12,494 bases of DNA from Entrophospora sp. SA101 (GCA_958430865.1 CAUDNR010004522.1:52592-65085); one strand, 5' to 3'. Numbered from the stretch's first letter, positions 1 through 8,972 are shown. Notes: generated from the letters alone by a model not told the origin. Made by a program: numbers and translations.

Positions 1-684
1 GTTATAACGGTTTAAAGTTATAATTACATTTTTAAAAAAATTTATATATATATATATATGATAAGATACTAAAAAATACACACATAATAATAATAATTTG
101 TTATCTTTGATATAACATATGTTTGATGATAAATAGCTATTACTATAGGACACTACAGTCGGTTACATTATAATTCGCATTATTAATAAAAAATTTACCA
201 AAAACAATGAGAAGTCAAAATAGTGAGTAATACTTTACTTCATACTCTAACTTTCAAATATTTATTCATTTTGTAAGAATGGATTTTTTATTTGGGTAAA
301 AAAGAAACACATTTTATGAGAAATGTGGGCAACGACATGCACGGGTAGAAAAGCCAGCAGAATTTTTTTAGATATAATTTTATTAAGGTTTATCTTCCAG
401 TATCACAACGGCATTTTTTCATGTGAAAACTTGGCAAGAGGAGGCATTACAATTCATATTACACCACGAGAAGTAGTTTATTCTTTGGGAATGTATTTTT
501 ACTCTAATATTAATGACATTAATCATTGTTTGATAACGAAACATTTATAATTCATAATCGTTTTATTATGCCAAATACACAAAACTTACTTTTTTAATTA
601 ATAAAGATGATTTTGTATGCCCTTTTTTGTTCGGAAAATCGATCCGCGTAATTATATAAACTAAAATTCGCATTAATATTTAAT

Positions 685-734
685 TTGACAATAATAATAA
701 ATAAAGTTTTCCAGAATATTATTATTATGTCAAT
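685..734. repeat. Imperfect AT-rich inverted repeat
   Basis: The left arm TTGACAATAATAATAA (685-700) pairs with the right arm TTATTATTATGTCAAT (719-734), apart from a one-base bulge and end mismatch. The loop is about 18 nt. The TTGACA/TGTCAA ends make it slightly more than a simple TAA/TTA microsatellite pairing. Short AT-rich palindromes are common by chance at this base composition, so a functional role is doubtful. Confidence 0.3.
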
Positions 735-755
735 ATCTCCGCGCGGATTTTATTC

Positions 756-764
756 TATATAAAG
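756..764 (+). promoter_or_regulatory. Possible TATA box for the PIG-L gene
   Basis: TATATAAAG follows a short GC-richer patch (CTCCGCGCGGA, about 737-747), which stands out in this AT-rich region. It lies about 250 bases upstream of the ATG at 1013, which would give a long 5' leader. TATA-like strings are frequent at this composition, and no transcript start is visible, so this is a weak call. Confidence 0.2.
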
Positions 765-1012
765 GTATTCCATGTACAATCATAATAATAACTACATACT
801 GACGTTATCCTACTATAACAAATTTATTCCAAAATGAATTTTAATTGATTAATATATAACACTGGAGGTCACATGCTTTGAAAACCAATTACACAATGAA
901 TGAAACATGTGAATTTGAAGTTGTTTCTTGAATCTATAAATTGACGTAAAATACTTTTTTTTTAAAAAAAAATTCTCTTTTTCTTTTCCATTTTAATAAT
1001 ATTAATGATAAA

Positions 1013-2176
1013 ATGATTTCAAGTTTAATTGTTTTTATATTTTTCACTTTGATTATATTTACATTGTTATTTTATTTTAAAATTTCAAATAAAATTAACA
1101 AAGCTAATGGATTAAAGGAAAAAACCATTTTGTTACTAATTTCTCATCCCGTTGATGAATGTATGTTTTTTGGACCAACTTTATTAAATTTAAAATGTAA
1201 AAATGATATAATTGTTTTATGTTTATCTAATGGTAAATAAAAGGTTATTTATCATACATATTATAATTATTTATTTTTTTATTTGTTATTTATTTGTTAT
1301 TTATCTTATTATTTTGTTATTAGGAAATCAATCAGGAATGGGCGAAATTAGAACAAAAGAATTGGAAGAGAGCTGTTTAAGACTTGGAATTGAAAAAACT
1401 CATGTTAATATAGAAAATCACCAGTAAATGTTATATATTATACTTATTATTGTTATCATGATTACGACGACGGTTATTAATCATGATCATTATTGTAATA
1501 ATAGATTATTACAAGATAATCCAACAAAACATTGGGATCCAGCATTAATTTCAAATATAATTAAAGATTACGTTATTAAAAATGGAGTAGAAGTTGTAAG
1601 TAAATTACTAATTAATTAATCAGAAACAAGAGACTATTAATTTATTACTCGCGCGTGATTAACGAATGGTATTTTTAGGTAATAACTTTTGACAATAAAG
1701 GAATTTCTGACCACTTAAATCATATTTCAGCTTATAATGGTGCAAGGTGAGAATATACAACAAAATCAATACTTGTAAAAGAGAATTTTGTTTTTAATAC
1801 ATTAATAACAATGATAATAATATTGACTATTTAATCTTTTAGACATTTTATCAAAACATTTCCTGAAACAAATCTTATTTTATATAAACTTGTGACGGTT
1901 AATATAATAAGGAAGTACATTTCAATATTTGATTCTCTTTTAACTTATTTAAATTTCATATCATCATCTCGTCATATTTCATCAAAGGATACCACCAATA
2001 AAGAATTAGATTCATCTTCTTTAAACAATTTGATGTTATTTGTTTCATCAAAAGAACAATTTTATCAAACAGTACAAGCAATTGAATGTCACAAAAGTCA
2101 ATTAATTTGGTTTAGATATTTATATTTAAGATTTTCAAGATATATGTTTATTAACGAGTTAGAAAGAGTTGTATAG
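1013..2176 (+). CDS. GPI12: N-acetylglucosaminyl-phosphatidylinositol de-N-acetylase-like protein (PIG-L/GPI12 family), 5 exons, variant active site
   Basis: The family removes the acetyl group from GlcNAc-PI in GPI-anchor synthesis, on the cytosolic face of the ER. Exons are 1013-1232, 1324-1423, 1505-1595, 1679-1746 and 1843-2176. All introns are GT-AG (91, 81, 83 and 96 nt) and the frame is intact for 270 codons, close to the usual 250-300 aa. Residues 4-23 form one hydrophobic segment, a likely ER anchor. The first metal/catalytic motif is HPVDECMFF (45-53). It is followed by LCLSNGNQSGMGEIR-like sequence with KELEESC and LGI, QDNPTKHWD (109-117), VITFD (138-142), GISDHLNH (145-152), IIRKYIS (181-187), and the C-terminal HKSQLIWFR and FSRYMFINEL signatures (243-266). 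In the related MshB, the His and second Asp of HPDDE bind metal and the first Asp is the general base; here that first Asp is Val47. SGH is also changed to SDH. It could be a diverged paralogue or pseudoenzyme, since the rest of the fold looks maintained. Confidence 0.88.
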
Positions 2177-2387
2177 TGTGATTTGATTTAATTTAATCTA
2201 ATAACAGTAATGACAAATCTAAATAAAGTTTATTTTTATAAATAGTTTTTTCAATAGACTTTTTTGAAGGCATAAAAAATAAACGATCGATTGTGAATAT
2301 CTAGAAAAAAACGCTCAAATAGTCATCAGATAAATAAATCAATATGTTATAGTGTTATGATTTGTGACCATTATCAGCAGTCCGGTT

Positions 2388-2660
2388 AATAAAATAGCTG
2401 AGGTCGGAATCACTGGTAAAGAGTTTGTGGAAAGAAACGGTCCGGGTCAAGCAAAATGGTAACAGGTGTGCGGTTCAAGTAACATAACCAAAATGAATGT
2501 GCAAGAGAACTTCTCGGATACTAGGTTAAAGTTTATATATAAAGAATTTATTTAAATCTTTATTGATTGAATATCCTTGCTTCTTTCCAGATCGAACTTA
2601 ACCTTTCAAGAGAATTTCCGTACCAGGAAGGGGAAGGATCAAAGCAATAATGCTGATTCT
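2388..2660 (+). pseudogene. GC-richer island with broken coding-like frames, unidentified
   Basis: Base composition rises clearly above the flanks. On the plus strand, the frame starting near GAGGTCGGAATC (about 2400) reads EVGITGKEFVERNGPGQAKW before a stop. The next frame begins VCGSSNITKMNVQENFSDTR, and then comes a possible intron (GTTAAAG donor near 2525, CTTTCCAG acceptor near 2590). ITGKEF...GP faintly recalls the turn found in fungal SAM domains, but the stretch is too short to assign. It may be the remnant of a gene or of a mobile element. Confidence 0.25.
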
Positions 2661-2753
2661 AATGAATGAAAAAATAAAGATCGAGATGGTGATTTAATTA
2701 TTTTGATTGGTTAAATTCTAATTCTAAAAAAAATCTTTCGGCAATGTGATTAC

Positions 2754-2756
<3 letters not shown>

Positions 2757-2793
<37 letters not shown>
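2757..2793. repeat. (TTA)n microsatellite
   Basis: About twelve uninterrupted TTA units run for 37 bases. In one plus-strand frame this reads as a poly-tyrosine run inside a short spurious open frame, which I do not treat as a gene. Confidence 0.97.
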
Positions 2794-3363
2794 GTCTGCC
2801 ACAATCTCGAAGTAAAACAGCGCATTTTTGAAGAAATTCAAAAAGTAATTGGTTTAATTCACACGTTAGCTTTCTTGGCGCTTATCGCGACTTATCGATT
2901 TTTTTTAAATGGTAAAAAAAAGTGGTGAAAAATTTTTAGCCGAGTTAGGCCAAAACCGACTTATCAAGTTTACATATGTATAACTTTTTGTTTTTCCTAA
3001 CTTTTATATTGAGTATCGCAAGATTCCAAGGGCTTTGCATATAAAATTGAAATGCTAAAAAACATAGAGAAATTTAATTTTTTTGTTTTTATTTGTACTA
3101 AACATATAGAATATGGGTTTTATTACGAAAAACCCTTTTAAACAATAAATCTTCTGCCTAAAGCTTAGTTTTTTTTATATTTAATATAAATATGTCATTA
3201 TCTTTTAAATTAAATCACTTATTAATTGTTATAAATTATATCCGTAATATATGCCTAGAATAAATATAACCTTTAGGAATTACTATTACTATATTTTTTA
3301 TTTAACTCCTGATAAATTTTTCGATATTAATGTCAATTTTCTGTGTCACACAATTAATTAGAA

Positions 3364-3709
3364 GAGGATTCTTTTTCAAAATATTTTGATCATGTCAAAT
3401 ACATCGTGACCAACCTGACCATTGAAGAAATCAAATGAATTGCGAATTTGGAAGTGATTTAGTAAAAAAATATCGAATTAAAAAAACTTCGTTTTAGTTA
3501 TAGAAATTAATGAATATTCTAGAAATTATTATTCTTTACAAATTAACTCACGAGTCCAAACTTTATATATTTTTTATAAACAAGGTCTTGAAAGCGCCAG
3601 CATTTTTATTTATTACTAGGCTGGCGAGACGATCTATAAGAAACTTCAAACGAAGAAGATGCATAATGTCCAAGCTGTCCTAAATACAATACTAATTGGG
3701 AAAATGTGA
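3364..3709 (+). pseudogene. Two short coding-like remnants, unidentified
   Basis: The first piece (3364-3417) reads EDSFSKYFDHVKYIVTNL and then TIEEIK before a stop. The second (3620-3706) follows a splice-like acceptor (TATTACTAG) and reads AGETIYKKLQTKKMHNVQAV, then continues for nine residues to a TGA at 3707-3709. Both have ordinary, non-repetitive amino-acid composition and locally higher GC, unlike their surroundings, which suggests decayed exons. I cannot link them to a family. A 7-bp inverted pair (CGCCAGC 3595-3601, GCTGGCG 3620-3626) overlaps the second piece. Confidence 0.25.
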
Positions 3710-4256
3710 TTCGCCGTGATTAACTCAATGTGAAAGTACATTGTTAAAATATCACAATTAAAAGCACAGGGATCTATTTCAATTTATTTATTTTGACATG
3801 TATTATTATTGTATTATTATTGTATTATCATCATTGTATCGTATGGCAATGTATTGCTGTAATGCGATAACATGTTGCTGCTTAAATTGGAATATGGGTT
3901 TGGATTAAAACTAACTAAAATAATTATGTATCATGTGAGAATACCGACCACATGGTTTTTTTTAGTTATCTTTAATTGAGAAAGAAATTCCAAATTATTA
4001 TTATTTGAAATTGCCTAAATGAAATTTCTTTAAAAATATACCCTGATTACTTAAAGACGTTAATCATTTAAGAGAGATAGAAAATAAAGAAAATAAGAAA
4101 TTCCCAAATTAAATTTTTTATTATTCTGATGCCAAAACGTGACATGATGCCATGATGTCATATGCACAATATTATCGATACTTTAAAAGGTCATTTTTAT
4201 TGTTTTGGATGAACCAAAAAGTAATTAACAATCCAGAACATCCCGAAAAAAACTTT

Positions 4257-4282
4257 ATTCTTTCTTTCTTTCTTTCTTTCTT
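4257..4282 (+). repeat. (TTTC)n microsatellite in the presumed 5' leader of the kinase gene
   Basis: About six TTTC units end 24 bases before the kinase ATG at 4307. The tract is pyrimidine-only on the coding strand, a form common in fungal core promoters and leaders. An ATGTGA start-stop pair (4284-4289) lies between the tract and the start codon, in another frame. Confidence 0.9.
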
Positions 4283-4306
4283 GATGTGAATCGCATTGAA
4301 ATAATA

Positions 4307-6390
4307 ATGAAGAACAAGAAGGTAAAAAAAGCCTTCGTGGATTTTTTTAAAACGAGATTTTCTAGAAAAAACCCCGCAAATAATATTAACAACGTTTACA
4401 ATATCAATAGAAACACTGATAATAACACGCTTGATAGCACCATTGGTAATTTTAATAACAACGGCATTAATAATAACAACACTGATATTAGTGATAATAA
4501 GACTGATAATAATAATATTAATGGTAATAACAGCACTGAGATTAAGACTGATTATAATAATATTAATGGTAATAACAGCACTGAGATTAAGACTGATAAT
4601 AATAATATTAATGGTAATAACAGCACTGAGATTAATGATAATAAGACTGATATTAATAATATTAATGGTAATAACAGCACTGAGATTAATGATAATAAGA
4701 CTGATAATAATAATATTAATTATAATAACAGCACTGAGATTAATGATAATAAGACTGATATTAATAATATTAATGGTAATGACAGCACTGAGATTAATGA
4801 TAATAAGACTGATAATAATAATATTAATAATAACATTGATAATAATATTGATGATAATAATAACCACAGTAATAACGACAATATTGAAAATACAACTATT
4901 GGTAATTTAACACCTGAAAACAGCAACAACATAATACCTCAAGAGCCTTCAAAAGATCTAAAGGAATGGTTGGATAAAGAAAAGGCAATTATTTTTCCTT
5001 ACAGTATATTTTCTGATATTGCTTATATCAATGAAGGTGCTTCGGGAAAAATTTATAGAGCTAAATGGAAGAGCGATATAGATGTAGCATTGAAAGAAAT
5101 TAAAGATGACGTTGATTCGAGACGATTTATTTACGAAGTATGACTTTTTTAGATTGTAATTTAATGTTGTTATCACTTACTAAAATAATCTTTATTTTAT
5201 CACGTGACTATTTTTAGTTTAGATCACATAAACGAGTTGATTATCACGACAATATTTTGAATATTCACGGGATAACGAAAGGTGATTTTTTCTTTGCATT
5301 TAAGAACCAATTGATAAAAAAATAATTAACAATGAATTCTATTTTTTAAATTATAAAAATAGATCCCAACTCGGGCAATTATTTATTGGTTTTGCAATAT
5401 GCAAACCACGGGACGCTCCAAGAATATTTGTCTGCGAATGCTGATAAATTGGATTGGGAAAACAAACTACGTTTGGCATATCAGCTTGCTAGTGGTATAC
5501 AAACATTGCACCATGAAGGAATAATTCATCGAGACTTGGTACTTTTTTAATGATTTCTTTCTTTAACAGTAGCATTAACGACATTATTAATATCATCGCT
5601 ATTACTGCTATAAAGATTATTAATTAAAAAACATTTTTGTTTTCCTGTTTGTTTGTAGCACGCGGGAAATGTTCTTATAGTTAATGACAATATTAAAATT
5701 TCTGATTTTGGATTATCAAAATCCAGAGAACAAGTTTACGGGAACATGAGGTACACAGATCTCAGACGTATCAGGTACCCCAAAAATGAGAAATCGGACA
5801 TCTTTAGTTTAGGAGTTTTGTTATGGCAAATCTCAAGTTGTAGGCCTCCATATGAATCAATTAAAAATTATGAGCATCTTTATCCGTACAATATAAGAGA
5901 AAATAAGGTCGATGGAACACCTGAGGAATACTTTGACTTATACACCAGATGTTGGGATGCAGAACCAGATAATCGACCTGATATCAAATTTGTTGTTGAA
6001 TGTCTTGAAGAACTAAGGAAACATTACACTGTACCAAATTCTAAAAAGAATTCTACGAATGAACACTTACAAAATGCTTCGATAGATCCTAACAATTATC
6101 TTGATTTGCACGAACTTATAAATAGACGAGATCTGCGTATGAAACAAATGATGGGTGGCACTAGTAAGAATGATAAATATATTAGTGACTATAACAACAA
6201 CGGCAGTAATGACGTCACGGTTAATTCTTATAGTCAGCTTTACAATTCTAATAATGACAATGCTTACTATAATTCATCTTTACATTCTATTACAATGTTC
6301 ATCCCGTCTCCTCCCAAATATAATAATAATAATAACTTTGATTTTCTTCGGCATAACAGCAATGGCAATGATTATAATGATGCTGAATAA
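4307..6390 (+). CDS. TKL-like protein kinase with Asn-rich minisatellite N-terminus, 4 exons, 600 aa
   Basis: This is a predicted soluble protein kinase, probably a signalling enzyme of the tyrosine-kinase-like group. Exons are 4307-5137, 5218-5281, 5363-5538 and 5659-6390. The introns are GT-AG (80, 81 and 120 nt) and all phases close. Residues 1-20 are basic, about 25-200 are Asn-rich (see the repeat entry), and the kinase domain runs from about 237 to 480. Visible motifs are the Gly loop GASGKIYRAKW (244-254), VALKE with Lys263, a likely helix-C Glu277, YANHGTLQEYL in the N/C-lobe hinge region, HRDLHAGN (354-361), DFG (373-375), KSDIFSLGVLLW (402-413) and CWDAEPDNRPDI (455-466). All core catalytic residues are present. 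The activation segment is short, and the usual APE-like end (Y-x-D-P-E in related kinases) reads YTDLRR. The C-terminal tail (about 490-600) is polar and Asn-rich. I start at the first true ATG in frame; the upstream in-frame GTG at 4286 is unlikely in a eukaryote. Substrate and pathway are unknown. Confidence 0.88.
4508..4864 (+). repeat. Coding minisatellite, 45/54-bp units, in the kinase N-terminus
   Basis: Six full units and a partial seventh lie in tandem and in frame. Two 45-bp units (4508-4552, 4553-4597) encode N/Y-NNINGNNSTEI-KTD. Four 54-bp units (4598-4813) encode the same core with an extra Asn-Asp-Asn before KTD. The long units alternate in their first residue (Asn, Ile, Asn, Ile), suggesting growth by duplication of a 108-bp pair. 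The partial unit decays into Asn/Asp/Ile repeats. The region is predicted to be disordered, low-complexity protein. Confidence 0.93.
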
Positions 6391-6872
6391 TGAAATGATA
6401 ATTAATTTTTTAAAATTGTCCTGAAATAAATTATCTGGCAAAAGCCCGAAGAAAATTTTGCATCTGCTGATAATAAAAATGACAATGATGATAAAGATAC
6501 CGACGACCAGAAATTGATAAAGTGGATATTATTTATTTGCTACTGCCAATAATTCTATTGAAGATAAATTGATTATGAATAATTCAATTAACGAAGAATC
6601 AAATAATTCGGAAATGTTATTATGTAAACTTTTTTCTTTAAAGTTAATTTTTGTATTACTATTGCAGATCATTAATGTTTTTATTTTTTTTTTTATTTTT
6701 AGTAAACATTTATTTGTTTATAACTTTATTTTTTTAAACCTGTTTTTTTCATTTCATTTCTATATGTAAATATTCTATAAATTAATAAACTATTTATTGA
6801 TAATTTATTAATTAATTCTAAAATATGTAAAGTATTTAAAGTTTTTGGATTATAATGCACCAAGGTAATTAA
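6391..6872 (+). other. 3' flank of the kinase gene
   Basis: Apart from the coding-like stretch at 6430-6549, this is AT-rich sequence with long T runs. Several AATAAA-like strings (for example 6425-6430 and near 6783) could serve the kinase transcript as polyadenylation signals. The open frame at 6569-6769 encodes mostly Phe/Leu/Ile from T-rich sequence, and I do not consider it a gene. Confidence 0.4.
6430..6549 (+). pseudogene. Coding-like stretch just downstream of the kinase stop, same frame
   Basis: About 39 codons are open between two stops and read IIWQKPEENFASADNKNDND, then DKDTDDQKLIKW, with normal polar composition. The frame equals that of the last kinase exon, separated from it by the TAA at 6388-6390 and three further in-frame stops. 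A further trace in another frame (YLFATANNSIEDKLIMNNSI, near 6529-6590) follows. It may be a former C-terminal extension of the kinase or part of a lost neighbour. No good splice sites join it to the gene. Confidence 0.25.
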
Positions 6873-7757
6873 CTAAACTGCTCAACATTATGTCGTGCAT
6901 TTGCTGATAATTTAATAAATAGAGTTACTCTTTATCTATATGCTAAAGAGCAACTTTGACGAATCCAGATTAGTTATGAAAAATTGAACTTGATTCTTCA
7001 AAAATTATCGCAACAATCCATTCAAATGCTAGTTTATGCGGCAGCTTGTTAAGCTTTAAATTTTAATCGAGTAATCAATCCATCTGGTATAATTCTAAGA
7101 GAAACACTGACTCTTTCGATTAATAATTTATTATTATTTAAAGAGTGTCTGTATGATATTTCTAAAATAGAAGTGTGGCTGTGAAAATATAATATTTATC
7201 CATTCATTCAATGAACTCTAATTATATAATCGGATTTTTTCTTACAATAAAATGGAATATGGTAGCAAGCTCAAATGTGAATATATTACTAATTGGGAAT
7301 TGTGTCAATTATTCAGTCCATTAGCTCAAGGTCGAACCAGTCAGTGGTAATGAAACTATTGAGAAGATGATTAAAAGCATCTAGTTAAAAGCAACAGGTT
7401 ATGAAATTTATATATTATAAATATCTTTCGATGGATCCTTTATTTAAAAGGTGTACACGCAGGATTACTTGAATAAATGGTGAAAAAAAAAAATATACTG
7501 ATGGTGGTTATAAAACACCTAGTGAAGATACGATTGCAGTATTAATTAATAATAATTCTCAGAATATCCAAAAGATTAAGTCTCAAGTTTTACAATAAAC
7601 GTTCAATTGCCGAAGAATTGTTCATTTTTAATGATCATTTAAAAACATTCTCGACCAAGCTTAATAAAATGGACGAAATTCTTTTGATCCTTCAAGTGTG
7701 TCATCTATTTCCACTAGATCATTAAATAGAGTTATGATAACATACTAATTAACTGAT
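6873..7757 (+). pseudogene. Decayed multi-frame locus, part resembling the pre-kinase linker of Rhizophagus kinases
   Basis: Three pieces are visible. (a) 6873-7184 is one frame with only two internal stops in about 100 codons, far fewer than chance at this AT content; it includes VTLYLYAKEQL and NRVINPSGIILRETLTLSIN. (b) 7252-7447 begins with ATG and reads CEYITNWELC, then after a one-base shift GNETIEKMIKSI-stop-LKATGYEIYIL. This resembles the W-S-G-N..ID..I....LKA..Y..ILEWI stretch that precedes the kinase domain in many Rhizophagus kinases (remembered pattern). (c) 7476-7757 has coding-like pieces in two or three frames, including YTDGGYKTPSEDTIAVLINN and RSIAEELFIFNDHLKTFSTK. The multiple stops and shifts point to a dead gene or genes. 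Whether the three pieces belong together is not known. Confidence 0.4.
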
Positions 7758-8542
7758 TAATATTTTATGATGCTAGAATGTAAAAATATATCCGTTTCAC
7801 GACGTAGGGAAACCATTAAATATAACCCGTTTCTTTAAATTTTAAAGTCGTGCTCGCAGCTCTAGTCACTCGTATGTGACGTAACTGATGTCATAAAGTC
7901 CTCAAATTATTACTTACCTTATCATATTCCTTCTCTTCCCGGATTGTCGTTAAACTTAACCTTACAAATTTCTCGAAATGTAATTATTACAAGCGACTGT
8001 CAATCAAGTTGAAATTATAGTAATTACAATAGACATCAACCGGATTCAAACCAGGTTTTATTTGTTATCATAGATTGCATTCATTTTTACAAAAAAATGA
8101 TTGTATTCTCTTTTGAGCATAAATTCGGTTGAAAAGCCTATTTTTTTCCGGAAAGTGTGACCTTTGATCCAATAACGACAATTTCAGAATTTCATTTAGA
8201 AAAAAATTTTTAGAGTCACACAATTTAATTTTGTAATTGCAATTAAAAATTTTTTCTATAATAAAAGCTATCATAATTCATAATAATAACAATAATAAAT
8301 TGTTTTGGATTAAAATTGTATTCATAATCTGATGGTCATGTGAAGTCGTTTTTGTAATAATGAAAATAATGAAAATTTTAATTTAGTAATCCTTTTTTTC
8401 TAATAGAAGTTTCTATCTTTTATGTATTTCATCTAAATGATAACGTCTATAAATAAATTAATTACAATCACGTGGATAAATTTTTTTTCCTCTGGTTTTA
8501 ATTTCAAATTCTTAATTACATAAACAATTTGTTTTAAAACAA
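7758..8542. other. Gene-poor AT-rich interval
   Basis: I see no gene here. The minus-strand open frame at 8068-8274 has no supported start, splice or family signal. A small patch at 7850-7890 contains a short palindrome (GTCAC...GTGAC) and TGACGTAA. A CACGTG hexamer lies at 8469-8474. A T-loop-like string on the minus strand near 8040-8060 lacks the other tRNA arms. Confidence 0.45.
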
Positions 8543-8972
8543 TTAAAGAAACTTCATTATAAATTTCCTTGCTCGAACTTTAATGTCCAGGATAGTAATT
8601 GTGAACCCTAAAAAAATTAATCATAGATTTGCTATTGATTGTTTGACAATTTAGGATGCATAATTCCCTCGGTCACATGATATTGAGATGCATACAGTGT
8701 ATTACATGGCCAAATTAGCCAATAATTTGTTGGCGGAATTTTTATTAAAAAAGGTACGATAGAAACTCACCAATAAAAGTTGCATAATCGTGCTTTCTCA
8801 AAAATGTAAAATTTTCTCTGTTCCTATACAAAAGTAAATAGTTCACTCTTGGACGACTGTAGATTCCACATAAACGCATATACAAATTAACAAAAGAAGA
8901 AATAATGGATTTTATATTATTATTATTTGAAAAAGATAATGTTGTAATACAAATGCACAAAAAGGATTTCAA
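8543..8972 (-). pseudogene. Possible two-exon gene fragment of unknown function, no ATG start
   Basis: On the minus strand, an open frame from 8972 to 8771 includes GIYSRPRVNYLLLYRNRENF and ends at a clean splice donor (G|GTGAGT). A matching acceptor (TTTTTTTAG, ending at 8608) opens a second piece, 8607-8543, reading GFTITILDIKVRARKFIMKF to a TAA, and the phases agree. The first codon is TTG with an in-frame stop just upstream, so an ATG is missing unless translation begins at the internal Met (codon 32). The piece may be an exon of a larger lost gene or a chance frame. The function is unknown. Confidence 0.25.

Larger units (their letters stand above)
1..1012. other. AT-rich 5' intergenic region upstream of the PIG-L gene
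   Basis: No convincing gene was found. An open frame at 323-550 (+, 75 codons) is a little richer in GC than its surroundings, and a possible splice acceptor (TTTATCTTCCAG) sits inside it near 400. Its translation matches no family I know, so I do not call it a gene. A possible TATA element (TATATAAAG) lies at 756-764, about 250 bases before the PIG-L start. A T10/A9 tract precedes that start at about 953-972. Confidence 0.4.
2177..4256. other. Long gene-poor interval with short coding-like traces
   Basis: This stretch of about 2 kb has no intact gene. It holds a GC-richer island at 2388-2660, a TTA microsatellite at 2757-2793, two short coding-like stretches (3364-3417 and 3620-3709), and otherwise AT-rich sequence broken by stops on both strands. 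The gene 5' of it ends at 2176. Just before the kinase gene, around 4140-4160, a near-palindromic TGACAT...ATGTCA string is visible and could be a factor-binding site, but this is speculative. Confidence 0.45.

Noticed and set aside
323..550. 75-codon plus-strand open frame
   Set aside because: No homology recognised and no promoter or splice support beyond one acceptor-like string. Kept only as a note in the intergenic entry.
2400..2500. GC-richer stretch with GGTTCAAGTAACATAACC, considered as a tRNA or small RNA
   Set aside because: No cloverleaf or snoRNA box pattern fits, and the protein-like frames are a better explanation.
2746..2928. Open frame with a poly-Tyr run
   Set aside because: Generated by the TTA microsatellite, with no protein-like sequence around it.
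4172..4867. Long minus-strand open frame (231 codons) opposite the kinase N-terminus
   Set aside because: It is the reverse reading of the AAT/GAT-rich minisatellite. It is nearly all Ile/Asn/Leu/Val repeats, while the plus frame carries on into a real kinase domain.
4431..4910. Plus-strand open frame of 159 codons in another frame of the same repeat
   Set aside because: A low-complexity Ile/Leu/Met shadow of the minisatellite, with no independent evidence.
8035..8065. T-arm-like string GGTTTGAATCC on the minus strand, suggesting a tRNA
   Set aside because: No acceptor stem, D-arm or anticodon arm can be built around it, and the T stem pairs poorly.
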